NCBI GenBank assembly: GCA_902782895.1
Contig: CACZPA010000119.1
Coordinates: forward strand, 1 to 5,582
Direction: 5' to 3'
From: an uncultured Eubacteriales bacterium
GTDB taxonomy: Bacteria; Bacillota; Clostridia; Lachnospirales; Bianqueaceae
Length of the DNA stretch: 5,582 nucleotides
A program made the translations under genes and the position numbers. Within the stretch, counting starts at the first letter, position 1; the number at the start of each line of letters is the position of its first letter. Below, piece after piece: positions 5,478 through 5,582 of the stretch. The notes beneath the pieces are model-generated. The model was given only the letters and a program-made list of their open reading frames with translations, had not been told where the DNA came from and searched no databases.

Positions 5478-5514
5478 TCGTTTTTTCTCAAATACGTCCT
5501 AAGGAGGTAGAAAT

Positions 5515-5582
5515 ATGGCAGAAATCAAAACCTCTGTTTACGAGATGATCGAAAACCTGCTGAACGCGAAAAAATACGCGTC
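5515..5582 (+). CDS. Start of an unidentified protein, possibly MgtE-type Mg2+ transporter (cut by right window edge)
   Basis: The ATG at 5515 is preceded by AAGGAGGT (5501-5508) at a spacing of 6 bases, a near-ideal ribosome binding site, and the frame stays open to the edge. The 22 visible residues read MAEIKTSVYEMIENLLNAKK then YA. A charged helix with a LLxxKKYA pattern resembles the opening of the cytosolic N domain of MgtE magnesium channels, but this is far too little sequence to be sure. No terminator separates it from the E2-like gene, so it is probably the second gene of that operon. Confidence 0.6.
   Translation, partial: MAEIKTSVYEMIENLLNAKKYA

Overview
The window looks like chromosomal DNA from a moderately GC-rich anaerobic Firmicute, most likely a Clostridia-class gut or rumen-type bacterium (Lachnospiraceae or Oscillospiraceae-like). 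This is inferred from the gene types (BlaI/BlaR1 pair, a PPi-type phosphofructokinase, a stand-alone E2-like acyltransferase), the strong AGGAGG ribosome binding sites and the consensus SigA-type promoters. No species can be named from the sequence alone. No mobile element, CRISPR array, rRNA or tRNA was seen.

Layout. From the left edge to about 4.5 kb everything reads on the minus strand, in three transcription units. (1) A BlaI-family repressor (473-835) followed 2 bp later by the N-terminal part of a BlaR1/M56 membrane sensor (1-470, cut by the window edge). Its promoter carries BlaI-type TAC...GTA dyads. (2) A monocistronic PPi-type 6-phosphofructokinase (1031-2293) with a clear intrinsic terminator behind it (946-981). 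(3) A three-gene operon joined by two ATGA stop/start overlaps: a 51-residue single-span membrane protein (4321-4476), a cytosolic sialidase-fold (BNR/Asp-box) protein (3338-4324) and a calcineurin-like metallophosphoesterase (2463-3341). It ends at a hairpin (2322-2371) that overlaps the phosphofructokinase promoter.

From 4620 rightwards the plus strand carries an E2-like (CAT-fold) acyltransferase homologue. A new reading frame with a perfect Shine-Dalgarno follows it (5515 to the right edge, possibly the start of an MgtE-type Mg2+ transporter). The 143-bp gap between the divergent units holds two back-to-back promoters, each a perfect TTGACA-17-TATAAT. Their -35 boxes form the arms of an inverted repeat.

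How the genes may work together. blaI-blaR1 is a classic sense-and-derepress circuit, but no beta-lactamase or PBP target is visible here. The phosphofructokinase is core glycolysis. The small-protein/BNR/phosphoesterase operon is translationally coupled and its substrate is unknown. The most distinctive points are the short membrane-protein gene at the head of that operon, the E2-like protein whose catalytic histidine is replaced by glutamate, and the promoter architectures. I saw no clear evidence for a wholly new defence or mobile system.
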